A stretch of DNA of 64,000 nt from Siminovitchia acidinfaciens (GCF_003605385.1 NZ_QYTV02000003.1:1-64000), one strand, 5' to 3'; counted from the first letter of the stretch, positions 51,547-62,336 are shown. The notes: generated from the sequence alone by a model not told the origin. Program-made: numbers and translations.

Positions 51547-51843
51547 ATGGAGAATGATCAACGGTTAATTCATAGAAACCCGGATGAAAAGAAAATGCTC
51601 CAAAATCGGTTGAAACGGATTGAAGGGCAGGTCCGAGGAATTCAAAAAATGGTGGATGAAGATCGTTATTGTGCTGATATACTTATTCAATTGACCGCCA
51701 TTAGTTCAGCGTTAAAGCAGGTTGGTTTATCGCTCCTTGAAAAACATACGCATCACTGTGTTGCCGATGCCATCAAATCGGGAGACGGTGATGAAGCCAT
51801 TGAAGAGTTGATGAAAATCGTCAATCAACTTGTAAAAACATGA
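51547..51843 (+). CDS. csoR: Copper-sensing repressor CsoR
   Basis: 98 residues. The Cu(I) triad is present: Cys42 in DRYCADIL, His67 and Cys71 in HTHHCVAD. This differs from the CstR protein at 4812, which lacks the histidine. Copper binding releases CsoR from the operator upstream and switches on copA and copZ. ATG 51547 follows ACGGAGGTATTTTT; 20 in-frame codons upstream cover the operator. Confidence 0.95.
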   Translation: MENDQRLIHRNPDEKKMLQNRLKRIEGQVRGIQKMVDEDRYCADILIQLTAISSALKQVGLSLLEKHTHHCVADAIKSGDGDEAIEELMKIVNQLVKT

Positions 51844-51860
51844 GGAAGGAGGGGGAGTAA

Positions 51861-54254
51861 ATGCCAAAAGAAAAGTTGGATATACCTATAGATGGTATGA
51901 CTTGCGCTGCCTGTTCCAACCGGATTGAAAAAATGCTGAACAAAATGCCTGGGGTTGAGGCGAATGTCAATCTGGCTTTGGAACGGGCGTCGGTCGCTAT
52001 CGACGATGAACAGGTAACAGCCCAGGATATTGCAAAGAAAATTGAAGATCTTGGCTATCGAGTCAAAACGGAAAAGCTTGACTTGGATATTTTTGGAATG
52101 ACGTGTTCAGCCTGTTCGGCAAAGATTGAAAAAGTCCTCAATAAAATGGATGGAATTGAATCAGCATCAGTCAATCTTGCTGCTGAAACAGCCGCTTTGG
52201 AATTGGAGCAGGGAGTCGTTTCTGCTTCAGAGGTCATAGAAAGAATTCAGAAACTCGGCTATGATGCCAAAGTGAAGACAACCCCCTCGGAAAAAGAAGA
52301 TTTCAAGTCAAAAGAATATGAGAAGCAAAAACGTAAATTCATACTATCCGCTGTTTTTTCATTGCCGCTCCTTTATACGATGCTGGGTCACTTGCCAGGC
52401 AATTTGGCCCTTCCGGTTCCGACGATGTTAATGAATCCTTGGCTTCAATTTATATTGGCAGCCCCAGTCCAATTTTATATAGGTGGACAATTTTACAAAG
52501 GTGCCTACAAATCATTAAAAAATAAGAGCGCCAATATGGATGTGCTCGTTGCCCTTGGAACGTCTGCCGCTTTCTTTTACAGCGTCCTTGAAGGGATCCG
52601 TTCCTTGATGCACCCCGGCTATGAACCGCATCTTTACTTTGAAACGAGTGCTGTTCTAATCACGTTGATTCTCCTCGGAAAACTGTTTGAAACGAGGGCT
52701 AAAGGCAGGACAACTGAAGCCTTGTCCCACTTGTTGAGCTTGCAGGCAAAAGACGCGAGCGTGATAAGAGGGGAAGAGGAACTGCAAGTCCCTATTGAAG
52801 ATGTAAAAAAAGGGGATATTATCGTCGTCCGTCCAGGTGAGAAGATCCCTGTTGACGGAGAGCTGATTTTTGGCGAAACGTCCATCGATGAATCGATGAT
52901 TACGGGTGAATCTATCCCTGTAGGAAAACGTCCTGGCGATGAAGTTATTGGAGCAACGATCAATAAACAGGGAATGGTTCGAATAAAGGCAACCAAAGTT
53001 GGAAAAGATACTGCCCTTGCCGGGATTATTAAAATTGTGGAGGCCGCTCAGGGTAGCAAAGCTCCAATCCAGCGGATTGCGGATAAGATATCGGGTGTAT
53101 TTGTTCCCATCGTTGTAGGTATTGCTGTCCTAACTTTTTTGGCCTGGTTCTTTATTATTGATCCTGGAAATGTTGAAAGGGCTCTTGAATCATCGATCAC
53201 TGTTTTAGTTATCGCCTGTCCGTGTGCGCTGGGATTAGCCACCCCCACATCGATCATGGTCGGTTCCGGTAAAGGTGCTGAAACAGGCATACTTTTTAAA
53301 GGCGGAGAGCACTTGGAAACGGCTCATAAAGTAAATAGCGTCATTTTGGATAAGACAGGTACGATAACAGTAGGAAAACCGTCCGTTACTGATATTGAAG
53401 TTGATCGCGATGAGGTGCTTTCCTATCTTGTTTCAGCAGAAAATGCATCTGAACATCCGTTAGCAGATGCTATTGTCCGGTATGGAAAAGAGTTAGGCAC
53501 TGAAATGAAAGATGTAACCGAGTTTGAGGCAATAGCAGGTCATGGGCTCAGGGCAGTGATAGATGGACGCCAAGTGTTGGTGGGAACGAGAAAACTGATG
53601 ACTGACAACTTAGTTTTATATCACGAAAAAGCGAAACAAGCTGAAGACTTAGAGAGTCATGGGAAGACCGTCATGTTTATAGCGGTGGATGGAACATTAG
53701 CCGGAATAGTCGCTGTCGCAGATACGGTCAAAGATCATGCAAAAGAGGCAATCTCCAGCTTAAAAGAAGAAGGCATAGAAGTGCTCATGCTGACTGGAGA
53801 CAATGAGAGAACTGCGAAGGCGATCGCTGATCAAGTCGGGATTGATCAAGTATATGCCGAAGTTTTACCGGAATATAAAGCAGAAAAGGTGAAAGAACTA
53901 AAAGCGCAGGGTAAAGTAGTTGCAATGGTGGGCGATGGAATCAATGATGCTCCGGCTCTGGCATTGGCCGATGTGGGTATTGCCATCGGAACCGGAACGG
54001 ATGTTGCAATTGAAGCAGCAGATTTGACTATTCTTGGCGGAGACTTGATGCTGATTCCCAAGGCATTTCGCTTAAGCCATGCTGTAATGAGAAACATCCA
54101 TCAGAACTTTTTCTGGGCACTTGCTTATAATTCAGCAGGAATTCCCATTGCGGCAGCAGGATTGCTTGCACCGTGGGTTGCCGGAGCCGCCATGGCTTTC
54201 AGTTCTGTATCTGTTGTGTCAAACTCACTTCGATTAAAAAGAGTGAAATTATAA
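51861..54254 (+). CDS. copA: Copper-exporting P1B-type ATPase CopA
   Basis: 797 residues. Two N-terminal metal-binding domains with GMTCAACS (Cys15, Cys18) and GMTCSACS (Cys82, Cys85), then the ATPase with TGESIP, the transmembrane CPC in [14 protein letters not shown], the phosphorylation site DKTGTIT and [16 protein letters not shown]. It pumps Cu(I) out of the cell. It follows csoR by 17 bases and precedes copZ. Confidence 0.97.
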   Translation: MPKEKLDIPIDGMTCAACSNRIEKMLNKMPGVEANVNLALERASVAIDDEQVTAQDIAKKIEDLGYRVKTEKLDLDIFGMTCSACSAKIEKVLNKMDGIESASVNLAAETAALELEQGVVSASEVIERIQKLGYDAKVKTTPSEKEDFKSKEYEKQKRKFILSAVFSLPLLYTMLGHLPGNLALPVPTMLMNPWLQFILAAPVQFYIGGQFYKGAYKSLKNKSANMDVLVALGTSAAFFYSVLEGIRSLMHPGYEPHLYFETSAVLITLILLGKLFETRAKGRTTEALSHLLSLQAKDASVIRGEEELQVPIEDVKKGDIIVVRPGEKIPVDGELIFGETSIDESMITGESIPVGKRPGDEVIGATINKQGMVRIKATKVGKDTALAGIIKIVEAAQGSKAPIQRIADKISGVFVPIVVGIAVLTFLAWFFIIDPGNVERALESSITVLVIACPCALGLATPTSIMVGSGKGAETGILFKGGEHLETAHKVNSVILDKTGTITVGKPSVTDIEVDRDEVLSYLVSAENASEHPLADAIVRYGKELGTEMKDVTEFEAIAGHGLRAVIDGRQVLVGTRKLMTDNLVLYHEKAKQAEDLESHGKTVMFIAVDGTLAGIVAVADTVKDHAKEAISSLKEEGIEVLMLTGDNERTAKAIADQVGIDQVYAEVLPEYKAEKVKELKAQGKVVAMVGDGINDAPALALADVGIAIGTGTDVAIEAADLTILGGDLMLIPKAFRLSHAVMRNIHQNFFWALAYNSAGIPIAAAGLLAPWVAGAAMAFSSVSVVSNSLRLKRVKL

Positions 54255-54275
54255 TAAATCAGGAGGAGATTTCAC

Positions 54276-54485
54276 ATGGAAGAAACAATTTTAAAAGTTG
54301 CAGGCATGACATGCGGACATTGTAAACAATCTGTTGAAAAAGCATTGACAGGGGTGGAAGGTGTTGAAAAGGCTGAGGTCGAGCTTGCATCAGGAACCGT
54401 AAAGGTTTCCTTTGAACCTTCCAAAACCGATACTGCCAAAATGAAAGAAGCTGTAGAAGATCAGGGATACGATGTAGTGGTATAG
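54276..54485 (+). CDS. copZ: Copper chaperone CopZ
   Basis: 69 residues, a single heavy-metal-associated domain with GMTCGHC (Cys13, Cys16). It carries Cu(I) in the cytoplasm and hands it to CopA or CsoR. AGGAGGAGATTTCAC precedes the ATG. It is the last gene of the operon. Confidence 0.96.
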   Translation: MEETILKVAGMTCGHCKQSVEKALTGVEGVEKAEVELASGTVKVSFEPSKTDTAKMKEAVEDQGYDVVV

Positions 54486-54493
54486 TTTACAGG

Positions 54494-54524
54494 AAATAAC
54501 CTCCTTTTAGGGGGTTATTTTTTT
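54494..54524 (+). terminator. Terminator of csoR-copA-copZ
   Basis: AAATAACCTCC/GGGGGTTATTT stem followed by a long T-run. Confidence 0.88.
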
Positions 54525-54865
54525 ACGGGTGACTTTATGCAGTCATCGGATTTTTTGATTTAGGAAAGGCTCCTTATAGTTTCTGAACCAATAATTTTTC
54601 CGCATACTTGGTAACCATGGCCGCACGATAGTGCCCCGGACAACGACGTTTCCGGTTTTGAGTTCTTTCGGCGCTATGAACCTTTCCTTTATCTGCATTT
54701 TTATAGGAAGTATGCTTAGAAGTATTATTTCCGGATCCTGTTTCAAATCATTTTCAAGTACCCTCTATGTTTTTGAAAGTACAATAGAGGTTAAAGATAG
54801 TGTGTAAATATAGTAAAATGTATGTAATAGATGAACTGTATTCTTTCGGCAAAGGGGGAAAGGCG

Positions 54866-55705
54866 TTGAATCAAAACCAGGAATTATATGAATTTTTATT
54901 GGAACGTACGTGGGAATTGACGGAAGAATGGTACGAAAGCTTAGATAGAAGCGATACAACTGGTGTTTATAGTTCAACCAATACTGATGTAATCAATAGC
55001 TTAAAACAGCGAAACTATGAATTTCATAAACAATTTTGCCAAGTTTTTGTTGAATCTGGACCGCATTTCTTTAATGAATTGGAAGAATGGGTGACAAAGA
55101 CCGCCCGTGATGAAGAACATATTAAAACTCCGCCTCATTTAATTTTAAGGGAATTTTTCAGAACACAAGAACAATATTTGGATTTGTTAAGCGAGTTTGC
55201 GGATTTGCAGAAAGAAAATTATTCTTTTGAAAAGATGAATTCCTTGAACCGGCTTGTTGTACAAACTTTTGCAAAAATCATCACGTGGTTTAGAAAAGAG
55301 CAGCATACATATATACAACAAAAGCTGCGAGCCCAGCAAGAATTGATCGACGAACTCGGTTCACCGGTCATCCGCTTGAACAAAGATCTGGCCCTTTTAC
55401 CGCTAGTCGGTGATATTGATACGGAACGAGCGCAGAATCTTATTGAAAACGCATTGAACCAATGTGCCGAAGGCCAATTCAGCCACTTGCTGATCGATCT
55501 TTCTGGTGTTGTGGTTGTGGATACAATGGTTGCTCAACAAATTTTCCAACTGATTGAAGCTTTGGGGTTGATTGGAGTAACTAGTACCCTTTCGGGGATA
55601 AGGCCGGAAATTGCCCAGACTGCTGTTCAATTGGGAATTGATTTCAGCAGCGTATCAGTTGCCTCAACACTTGAAGAGGCGATGAAGAACCCCTTGCATT
55701 TTTAA
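54866..55705 (+). CDS. RsbR-family stressosome protein (STAS domain), second paralogue
   Basis: 279 residues: N-terminal helical sensor region (1-155) and C-terminal STAS domain with PLVGDIDTERAQN and DLSGVVVVDTMVAQQ, the two conserved stretches that in RsbR hold phosphorylatable threonines. Its N-terminal region is unlike that of the protein at 2620, so they probably sense different signals. TTG 54866 is taken as start because AAAGGGGGAAAGG lies just before it; an earlier in-frame GTG at 54800 has no site. The gap before it (54525-54865) shows no other supported gene. Confidence 0.83.
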   Translation: MNQNQELYEFLLERTWELTEEWYESLDRSDTTGVYSSTNTDVINSLKQRNYEFHKQFCQVFVESGPHFFNELEEWVTKTARDEEHIKTPPHLILREFFRTQEQYLDLLSEFADLQKENYSFEKMNSLNRLVVQTFAKIITWFRKEQHTYIQQKLRAQQELIDELGSPVIRLNKDLALLPLVGDIDTERAQNLIENALNQCAEGQFSHLLIDLSGVVVVDTMVAQQIFQLIEALGLIGVTSTLSGIRPEIAQTAVQLGIDFSSVSVASTLEEAMKNPLHF

Positions 55706-55814
55706 GATTATAAGCCTATATGATGACAGGGCATTCAGTCAGAGGCGAGTTCAGTCAAGAATAAACTGTAAGGGTTTGAATGAAATAGAAGAGATCTTTC
55801 CGAGTAAGCTGGAA

Positions 55815-55846
55815 TTGGGTCGCCAAAAAGGCCGCTGGCGACCCAA
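55815..55846. terminator. Hairpin between rsbR-like and glcD-like genes
   Basis: TTGGGTCGCCA/TGGCGACCCAA, an 11-bp perfect stem with a 10-base loop. It has no T-run on either strand, so it may be a processing or protective hairpin. Confidence 0.5.
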
Positions 55847-55917
55847 CAGCCAGCTGATAATACGATAAGCCCCCTTACAGACGATAGTTCGAAAGTCCGG
55901 GAGAAGGCTTCCCAACT

Positions 55918-57276
55918 TTAAAAGATTTTTCCGGGATTGAATAAGTTATTGGGATCGAAGCTTTCTTTGATTATCTTCATAAATGGAAGTGCTTCTTTGT
56001 ATTGCTCTTTCAGGAATTCTTTTTTGCCCATTCCAATACCGTGTTCGCCGCTGCATGTGCCGCCAAATTTAAAGGCAAGGTCCACTATTTTTGTGTTCAA
56101 ATCTTTGAAATTCGCCATCTCACTTTCATCATTTGAATCTACACAGAATGCAGCGTGGAAATTCCCGTCCCCGACGTGCCCCAGGATGGCTGCATCAATA
56201 TTGTGCTCTTCTGCAAGTTCCCTCGTTTTCCCTATACATTCCGCCAGCTTGGATATTGGAACGCAAACATCCGTCACAACAAGCAACTTGCCGGGCTCAC
56301 GGCTTACGATGGCTGACGCGGCTTGATGTCGAGCATCCCATAGCTGTGCACGTTTTAAAGAATCGGCTTCCGCTTTAAAGGAAAGTGCACCAGAGTCTTC
56401 CATCAATTCTTTTGTAACAGTGTAATCATCCTCCGCAGCAGCACGACTGCCGTGGAACTCAAGGAAAAGGGTAGGTTTGACTTTGAAATCAGTGCCGACA
56501 TGGTCGTTTACCGCTTCGATTGTTTTCCCATCAACCAGCTCGATCCTACCGATATTTATTCCTGCTTGCAGCACGAGTGCAGCCGCGGCCCCTGCTTGCT
56601 CCACATTTTCAAAAACTGCCTTAGCAGCAACGATATGTTCTGGTATCCCATACACTTTCAAAGTGATTTCTGTGAAAACACCCAGTGTGCCTTCAGACCC
56701 TACAAGCAATTCAGTCAAATTGTAGCCAGTAGACGTCTTAACAGTTTCGCTTCCTGTGGAGATGACCGCTCCATTTGCCATTACCGAACGCAGACCAAGA
56801 ATATTATGCTTCATAGTTCCATAATAAACAGCGTTTGTGCCACTTGCATTCGTGGCAGCCATTCCGCCGATCGTAGCGTCCGCTCCCGGGTCAATCGGAA
56901 AAAACATGCCGTGTTTTTTCAATGCAAGGTTCAATTGTGTTCTTGTAACTCCCGGCTGTACTTTTACAAGAAAATCCTCTGGGCGGACCTCTATAATTTT
57001 ATTCATCAGGGTAAAATCCATTGTGATGCCGCCTTTTAGGGGAATGATATGGCCTTCCAGGCTGCTGCCTGCACCGAAAGGGACAATCGGGATTTGTTTG
57101 TCTATCGCATACTGGACAACCTTTTGAACTTCTTCTTCGGTTTTTGGAAACACTACAATATCCGGAAGAACCGGTGCGTGATATGTAATCCCCTTGCTGT
57201 GGTTTAACCGTACTGTTTCATTTTCTGTAACCCGCGAATGATCTGGTATAAATTTTAATAAATCATCTTTTAACAT
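55918..57276 (-). CDS. FAD-linked oxidase (GlcD / D-lactate dehydrogenase type)
   Basis: 452 residues: an N-terminal FAD-binding (PCMH) domain with IVPFGAGSSLEGHIIPLKGG and DPGADATIGGMAATNASGTN, and a C-terminal FAD oxidase domain with GHVGDGNFHAAF and GTCSGEHGIGMGKKEFL. It oxidises a 2-hydroxy acid such as glycolate or D-lactate and passes electrons to quinone or another carrier. No glcE/glcF genes are adjacent, which fits a single-subunit enzyme. Substrate cannot be settled from sequence. Confidence 0.9.
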   Translation of the reverse strand: MLKDDLLKFIPDHSRVTENETVRLNHSKGITYHAPVLPDIVVFPKTEEEVQKVVQYAIDKQIPIVPFGAGSSLEGHIIPLKGGITMDFTLMNKIIEVRPEDFLVKVQPGVTRTQLNLALKKHGMFFPIDPGADATIGGMAATNASGTNAVYYGTMKHNILGLRSVMANGAVISTGSETVKTSTGYNLTELLVGSEGTLGVFTEITLKVYGIPEHIVAAKAVFENVEQAGAAAALVLQAGINIGRIELVDGKTIEAVNDHVGTDFKVKPTLFLEFHGSRAAAEDDYTVTKELMEDSGALSFKAEADSLKRAQLWDARHQAASAIVSREPGKLLVVTDVCVPISKLAECIGKTRELAEEHNIDAAILGHVGDGNFHAAFCVDSNDESEMANFKDLNTKIVDLAFKFGGTCSGEHGIGMGKKEFLKEQYKEALPFMKIIKESFDPNNLFNPGKIF

Positions 57277-57485
57277 AAGCTGGAAATTCCCTCTTTCGTA
57301 AAAATTGATATTAATTTATTATAACATCAGGAATCTGCAAGGGCTTGTGAGTATAGTAGATTAGAATGAAATTTTGCATGGACATTTTGGTTCATGTCAG
57401 AAACAATTTTGGTTATAAAAAGAAACTTATAAAAAAACGACTTATCAAGCTGTTAAAAGAATTAATCGGAAATGGCGGGGTGCGT

Positions 57486-58421
57486 GTGAATATAATTGAT
57501 CTGCATTGTGATGTTTTATGGAAACTGTGGGAAAGCAAAGGGAAGCTGAGCTTCAAAGACTCCCGGAAGCTTGACGCAAGTTTGGAGCGTTTGAAAAAAG
57601 GCAAGGTGAAAGTCCAATGTTTTGCCGTCTTTATTTCTCCGGAAGTTAAAACTGAAGAGAAATTCCAAGCCGCACTTGAACAAATCGATTATTTTTATAC
57701 AGATATCCTTGGTAAAAACGCCGAGATGAAACAAATTTCCCGCTGGTCGGATATTTTAAAGTTAAAAGCCGAAGAAATTGGTGCCGTGCTTACATTGGAA
57801 GGCGTCGACTGTATCGGAAATGACCTTCAAAAGTTGAGCATCCTGCACCACCTTGGCGTTCGTTCTATCGGACTTACCTGGAACAATGCGAATCTGGCTG
57901 CAGATGGGGCAGGAGAGAAACGAGGCGCTGGACTTACTGACTTCGGCAGGTCAGTGGTTTCCTTGAATAATGAGCGCGGCCTCCTCACAGATGTGTCCCA
58001 TTTAAGCGAAAGAGCTTTTTGGGATGTCATCGAGTTTGCGGATTATCCGATTGCCAGCCATTCTAACGCGAAAGCATTATGCAATCATCCAAGAAACCTG
58101 ACGGATCAACAGGCAAAAGCTCTTTTTGCAAAAAATGCGATGGTTCATGTAGTTTTTTATCCCGAGTTTACAGCTGATAAAGAAGTCGTGACCATTTCGG
58201 ATCTGATTAACCACATAGATCATTTCTGTTCGCTTGGAGGCGTTAACCATATCGGTTTCGGCTCGGACTTTGACGGAATCGATAAACATATCAGGAAGCT
58301 GGAAAACGCAGGAAAATATCAAAATTTGGTAAACGAGCTATTAAATTATTACACAGAGGAACAGGTAATGGGATTTGCCGGCAAAAACTTCTTAAAAACT
58401 GTAACAAGCTGGAAGGTTTGA
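57486..58421 (+). CDS. Membrane dipeptidase family (peptidase M19)
   Basis: 311 residues, a renal-dipeptidase-like metal hydrolase. Metal-binding segments are visible: DLHCDVLW near the start, LEGVDCIG (bridging Glu), TDVSHLSERAFWDV, ASHSNAKALCNHPRNL and GFGSDFDGI. It cleaves dipeptides, possibly with D-residues. GTG 57486 gives the canonical start; the frame is open 40 codons upstream with a Lys-rich segment that looks non-native. Confidence 0.9.
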   Translation: MNIIDLHCDVLWKLWESKGKLSFKDSRKLDASLERLKKGKVKVQCFAVFISPEVKTEEKFQAALEQIDYFYTDILGKNAEMKQISRWSDILKLKAEEIGAVLTLEGVDCIGNDLQKLSILHHLGVRSIGLTWNNANLAADGAGEKRGAGLTDFGRSVVSLNNERGLLTDVSHLSERAFWDVIEFADYPIASHSNAKALCNHPRNLTDQQAKALFAKNAMVHVVFYPEFTADKEVVTISDLINHIDHFCSLGGVNHIGFGSDFDGIDKHIRKLENAGKYQNLVNELLNYYTEEQVMGFAGKNFLKTVTSWKV

Positions 58422-58479
58422 TTTCGAAAATCGCTAAATGAAAAAAACTGTAAAAAAGGATATGGAAAAAAGTTTTAAA

Positions 58480-58522
58480 AAAAACCGCTAAAGGCAATAC
58501 AAGTCATATAGCGGTTTTTTTA
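58480..58522 (+). terminator. Terminator of the dipeptidase gene
   Basis: AAAACCGCTA/TAGCGGTTTT with a 17-20 base loop and T-run. Confidence 0.82.
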
Positions 58523-58566
58523 TTTGCTGCTTTCTACATAAAAAGAATGATAAGGAGGCTGTTCAT

Positions 58567-59313
58567 ATGTCGGAAAAAGATAAAGGGTTAACGCGCCGCG
58601 ACTTCCTGAAAACATCCGGAATTGCGACAGGGACCTTGATTGGAGGCGGACTGCTGGGCGGATTGATCGGCTATAACTCCAACAAACAGTCTGACACGGC
58701 CAAAAAAGATCAAGGAACAGGTAAAGACAGGTCCAGTCCAAAAGGGTTACAGTTCTTCAAAAACTATAATGACTTTGAAATATTATCGCAGGCTGCCGAA
58801 CGGATTTTTCCAAAGGATGATTTGGGTCCCGGTGCCATCGGTCTTGGTGTACCTTATTTCATTGACAATCAACTTGCCGGAGGCTACGGGTTGAATTCAA
58901 GGGAATATATGCAGGGACCGTTTAATATTGGAGCAATCACCCAGGGCTACCAAAGTCCGATGAACCGTCAGGAGGCCTTTTTACTTGGACTCAAAACATT
59001 GGAAAAGGAAGCACAAAGCCGCTTCAAGACAGGCTTTGCCAAGCTGGAAGGCAATCAAATGGACGAGATATTGACGGACTTTCAAAAAGGAAAAGTGAAA
59101 ATGGACGGAATCACTTCCGACTTCTTTTTCACATTGCTCAGATCTGCAACACTTGAGGGAGCATACGCAGATCCAATCTACGGCGGCAATAACAATATGG
59201 ATGGCTGGAAAATGAAAAACTTCCCAGGACACCAGGCAGCCTATATAAACGTCGTAGACAGCAAGGAATTTCAGAAAATTAATCCACAGTCACTGGCAAG
59301 TATGGATCATTAA
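58567..59313 (+). CDS. Gluconate 2-dehydrogenase subunit 3-like protein (Tat substrate)
   Basis: 248 residues with a twin-arginine signal, RRDFLKTSGIATGTLIGG (residues 11-28). The mature part matches the small gamma subunit (subunit 3) family of membrane gluconate dehydrogenases (AAERIFPKDDLGPGAIGLGV). It likely escorts the folded flavoprotein subunit encoded next through the Tat system. AAGGAGGCTGTTCAT precedes the ATG. Four genes form the cluster: this, the GMC subunit, tatA and tatC. Confidence 0.9.
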   Translation: MSEKDKGLTRRDFLKTSGIATGTLIGGGLLGGLIGYNSNKQSDTAKKDQGTGKDRSSPKGLQFFKNYNDFEILSQAAERIFPKDDLGPGAIGLGVPYFIDNQLAGGYGLNSREYMQGPFNIGAITQGYQSPMNRQEAFLLGLKTLEKEAQSRFKTGFAKLEGNQMDEILTDFQKGKVKMDGITSDFFFTLLRSATLEGAYADPIYGGNNNMDGWKMKNFPGHQAAYINVVDSKEFQKINPQSLASMDH

Positions 59314-59326
59314 AGGAGTTGAGGAC

Positions 59327-61036
59327 ATGGCTAAAACTTTGGACAAAGTGGATGTAGTAACTGTCGGAGTCGGGTGGACTGGAGGCATCGTCGCAGCTGA
59401 GTGTGCAAAGGAGGGGCTGAAAGTCGTTGGCTTGGAACGCGGCGGAAGGAGAGGAACTGAAGACTACCAGCGAATCCACGACGAATACAGGTACGCGATG
59501 CGTTATGAATTAATGCAGGATTTATCTAAAGAGACCGTCACTTTCAGAAATACCCGTAAAGAGAAAGCGCTCCCTATGAGGCAGATGGGTTCATTCCTTT
59601 TGGGCGAAGGCCTTGGAGGGTCAGGAACGCATTGGAACGGATGGAACTTTAGATTTTTGCCTTATGATTTCGAGATCAGGACCATGACTGAAAAAAAATA
59701 TGGCAAGGACAAGATTCCTGACGGCTTTTTGCTGCAGGATTGGGGTATTACATACGATGAATTGGAACCTTATTTTGATAAATTTGAAAAAACGGCTGGG
59801 ATATCAGGTGAATCAAATCCTCTTGGCGGAAAAAGGTCAGACGATTATCCGACTCCACCAATGAAAAAGACGCCAATCCTTCAAATGTTTGAAAAAGCGG
59901 CGAAAGAAAAAGGATATCACCCATATATGATGCCTTCCGCGAATTTGTCCGAAACGTATGAAAATCCGGACGGCCAGAAAATCTATGCTTGCCAATATTG
60001 CGGGTTTTGCGATAGGTTCGGCTGTGAGTATGGGGCGAAATCATCACCGGAAGTAACAGTTATTCCGGCAGCGGAAAAGACCGGCAACTATGAAGTGCGT
60101 ACAAATTCAAATGTAGTCGAGATATTGAAAAAGGGCGACAAGGTTACAGGTGTCAGATACATAGACACACTTACAAGAGAGGAATATATACAACCTGCAG
60201 ATATCGTCGTATTGACGAGCTATATATTGAATAATGCCAAGCTGCTCATGGTATCAGACATCGGTGAACAATACGATCCGGACACAGGAAGAGGGACGCT
60301 TGGCAGAAATTATTGCTACCAAATTAACGCAGGAGCAACTGGTTTCTTTGAAGATCAGATGAATACATTCATGGGTGCAGGTGCACTCGGGATGTATATG
60401 GACGATTTCAATGGTGATAATTTTGACCACAGCAAAGAAGACTTCCTGCACGGTGCCGGAATCTGGATTTGTCAGTCAGGGTCCAGGCCGATTGCAAGCA
60501 ACCCGGTTCCACCGGATGTTCCCCTATGGGGCGAGGAATTCAAAAAGGCCTCTATCCATTACTACACACGGTCATTATATGTAGGTGGACAGGGGGCATC
60601 ACTGCCATATAAGGAAAATTATCTCGCACTTGATCCGACATATACAGACGCATACGGCTTGCCGCTGCTACAAATGACTTATAACTTTACGGATCAGGAC
60701 CGGGCGCTTCATAAATTCGCAACGGAGCGGTCAGCCGAGATTATGAAAGAGATGGGTGCCAAAGAAGTCTTACCTGAAAACATACTGACTGATTACGACA
60801 TCGTCCCATATCAGACTACTCATAATACGGGCGGCACAACAATGGGGGCGGATCCCGCAACAAGTGTCGTAAATAACTATTTGCAGCACTGGGATGCCGA
60901 TAATCTTTTTGTAGTCGGAGCCGGAAATTTCGCTCACAACAGCGGTTATAACCCGACCGGCACCGTTGGTGCATTGGCCTACAGATGTTCGGAAGGGATC
61001 ATTAAATACAGTAAGAGTGGCGGAAGTCTAGTTTAA
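59327..61036 (+). CDS. GMC-family dehydrogenase large subunit (gluconate 2-dehydrogenase-like)
   Basis: 569 residues, an FAD-dependent GMC oxidoreductase with the nucleotide motif [12 protein letters not shown] (14-25), the [12 protein letters not shown] segment and a C-terminal [15 protein letters not shown] with the catalytic region. Four cysteines at 222-233 (CQYCGFC...C) resemble the iron-sulfur site reported for related sugar dehydrogenases. It has no signal of its own, so it probably leaves the cell with the Tat-bearing small subunit. The cytochrome c subunit of proteobacterial enzymes is missing here, so the electron acceptor is open. Exact sugar substrate unknown. Confidence 0.88.
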   Translation: MAKTLDKVDVVTVGVGWTGGIVAAECAKEGLKVVGLERGGRRGTEDYQRIHDEYRYAMRYELMQDLSKETVTFRNTRKEKALPMRQMGSFLLGEGLGGSGTHWNGWNFRFLPYDFEIRTMTEKKYGKDKIPDGFLLQDWGITYDELEPYFDKFEKTAGISGESNPLGGKRSDDYPTPPMKKTPILQMFEKAAKEKGYHPYMMPSANLSETYENPDGQKIYACQYCGFCDRFGCEYGAKSSPEVTVIPAAEKTGNYEVRTNSNVVEILKKGDKVTGVRYIDTLTREEYIQPADIVVLTSYILNNAKLLMVSDIGEQYDPDTGRGTLGRNYCYQINAGATGFFEDQMNTFMGAGALGMYMDDFNGDNFDHSKEDFLHGAGIWICQSGSRPIASNPVPPDVPLWGEEFKKASIHYYTRSLYVGGQGASLPYKENYLALDPTYTDAYGLPLLQMTYNFTDQDRALHKFATERSAEIMKEMGAKEVLPENILTDYDIVPYQTTHNTGGTTMGADPATSVVNNYLQHWDADNLFVVGAGNFAHNSGYNPTGTVGALAYRCSEGIIKYSKSGGSLV

Positions 61037-61056
61037 TCGAAAAGGAGCTGGTGAGG

Positions 61057-61248
61057 ATGGGTATCTCGCAGATCGGCGTACCCGGATTAATTATTATCCT
61101 AGTCATTGTCCTGATTATTTTTGGACCAAAAAAATTGCCGGAAATCGGGGGAGCCATGGGCAAGACACTGTCGGAATTTAAAAAATCCACCAGAGAGATC
61201 ATGGATGACGGAGACGCGGTGAAGCAAGAGGATAAAAAAGAGATCTGA
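61057..61248 (+). CDS. tatA: Twin-arginine translocase subunit TatA
   Basis: 63 residues: one N-terminal membrane helix ([12 protein letters not shown]), the [14 protein letters not shown] hinge and an amphipathic helix with acidic tail ([10 protein letters not shown]). It forms the Tat pore. ATG 61057 is preferred; GTG 61051 two codons earlier is too close to the AAGGAG site. It follows the Tat-dependent dehydrogenase genes by 20 bases, forming a dedicated export module as with phoD-tatAd-tatCd in B. subtilis. Confidence 0.93.
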   Translation: MGISQIGVPGLIIILVIVLIIFGPKKLPEIGGAMGKTLSEFKKSTREIMDDGDAVKQEDKKEI

Positions 61249-61265
61249 TATAGAAGGTGTTGCTG

Positions 61266-62102
61266 ATGGGACCAGTAAATCAACAAAATAAAAAGATTCT
61301 CAGTCCCTTGGACAAAAAGCCGGAAGACAGTAATTTCGATCGTCCATATTATGAGATAGAGAAACAAGAGGAAGAATCGAACGGGGAAGCCTTGGTTGAA
61401 CATTTGTCTGATCTGCGCAAGCAGTTGATTAAAAGTCTGATCGTGTTTGTCTTATTTCTGATTCTTGTTTTTACAACGATGAATCGATGGTTCCCTTATT
61501 TAACCAAAGGAAATGAACTAGTAGTTTTTGGCCCATTTCAAATCGTCAAATTTTACACTTCCATTTGTGTCACTCTTGCGTTGGGGCTGTCACTTCCATT
61601 TCTCGTGCACTTCATGTGGCAATTCGTCAAACCTGGTTTAAAGTCCACTGAGATTCGTTTTCTGGGATTATATTCACCAGCAATGTTTTTGTTGTTTATC
61701 ATGGGAGTCGCTTTTGGTTATTTTATTGTCAATCCTTTAAGCTATCACTTTCTAATGGAATTTGGTGCGGTTAATTTCGATGTGATCGTTTCCGCTCAGG
61801 AATATGTCCATTTCTTGATCATGACGACAGTTCCGCTTGGTTTTTTATTTGAACTGCCGGTAGTCGCCATGTTTTTGACGTCCATCGGTGTATTGACCTC
61901 TGAAACGATGAAAAAGGTGAGGAAGTGGTCGTATTTAGTCATAGCAGTCCTATCAGCATTGATCACCCCGCCGGACTTTATCAGCCAGCTGATGGTATTG
62001 ATACCCATGGCGATATTGTATGAAGTGAGTATTTATATTGTAAAAAGGATGGAAGCCAGACAAGTGGCGGCACAACAGGCTGAAATGGTCTCCACTGAAT
62101 GA
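61266..62102 (+). CDS. tatC: Twin-arginine translocase subunit TatC
   Basis: 278 residues, six membrane helices. TatC signatures HLSDLRKQLIKSLIVF, FVKPGLKSTEIRF and ALITPPDFISQ are clear. The N-terminal cytoplasmic extension (about 42 residues before HLSDLRK) is longer than in most TatC proteins. It binds twin-arginine signals and works with TatA. The start is placed at ATG 61266 after AGAAGGTG; GTG/TTG codons just upstream are alternatives. Confidence 0.93.
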   Translation: MGPVNQQNKKILSPLDKKPEDSNFDRPYYEIEKQEEESNGEALVEHLSDLRKQLIKSLIVFVLFLILVFTTMNRWFPYLTKGNELVVFGPFQIVKFYTSICVTLALGLSLPFLVHFMWQFVKPGLKSTEIRFLGLYSPAMFLLFIMGVAFGYFIVNPLSYHFLMEFGAVNFDVIVSAQEYVHFLIMTTVPLGFLFELPVVAMFLTSIGVLTSETMKKVRKWSYLVIAVLSALITPPDFISQLMVLIPMAILYEVSIYIVKRMEARQVAAQQAEMVSTE

Positions 62103-62154
62103 AGGGACTATCGAGAGCCCTTTTACATTACAAACAGATTGTGGAAAATAATGT

Positions 62155-62190
62155 TGGGCATTGGCAAGCATTTGCTAATGCCCATTTCAT
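62155..62190 (+). terminator. Terminator of the dehydrogenase-tat operon
   Basis: TGGGCATT/AATGCCCA stem with a 14-base loop, followed by TTTCATT, a modest T-run. Confidence 0.65.
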
Positions 62191-62336
62191 TGTGTATTCA
62201 ATTTCTTTGTAATAGAATAACACGGCCTGTGGCCGAGTTTATTGAGAAAGCCTGCCAAGTAAAATAATTTGCTCTGATTTTCAGGATATAAATAAAGAGA
62301 CTAGAAATCTTTCGTCCTTCTAAATAAAGTGACAAA

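Noticed and set aside
54543-54746. Minus-strand ORF of 67 codons and a Lys/Arg-rich frame overlapping it
   Set aside because: No ribosome site and no recognisable family; the alternative frame has no start codon. At most a gene remnant.
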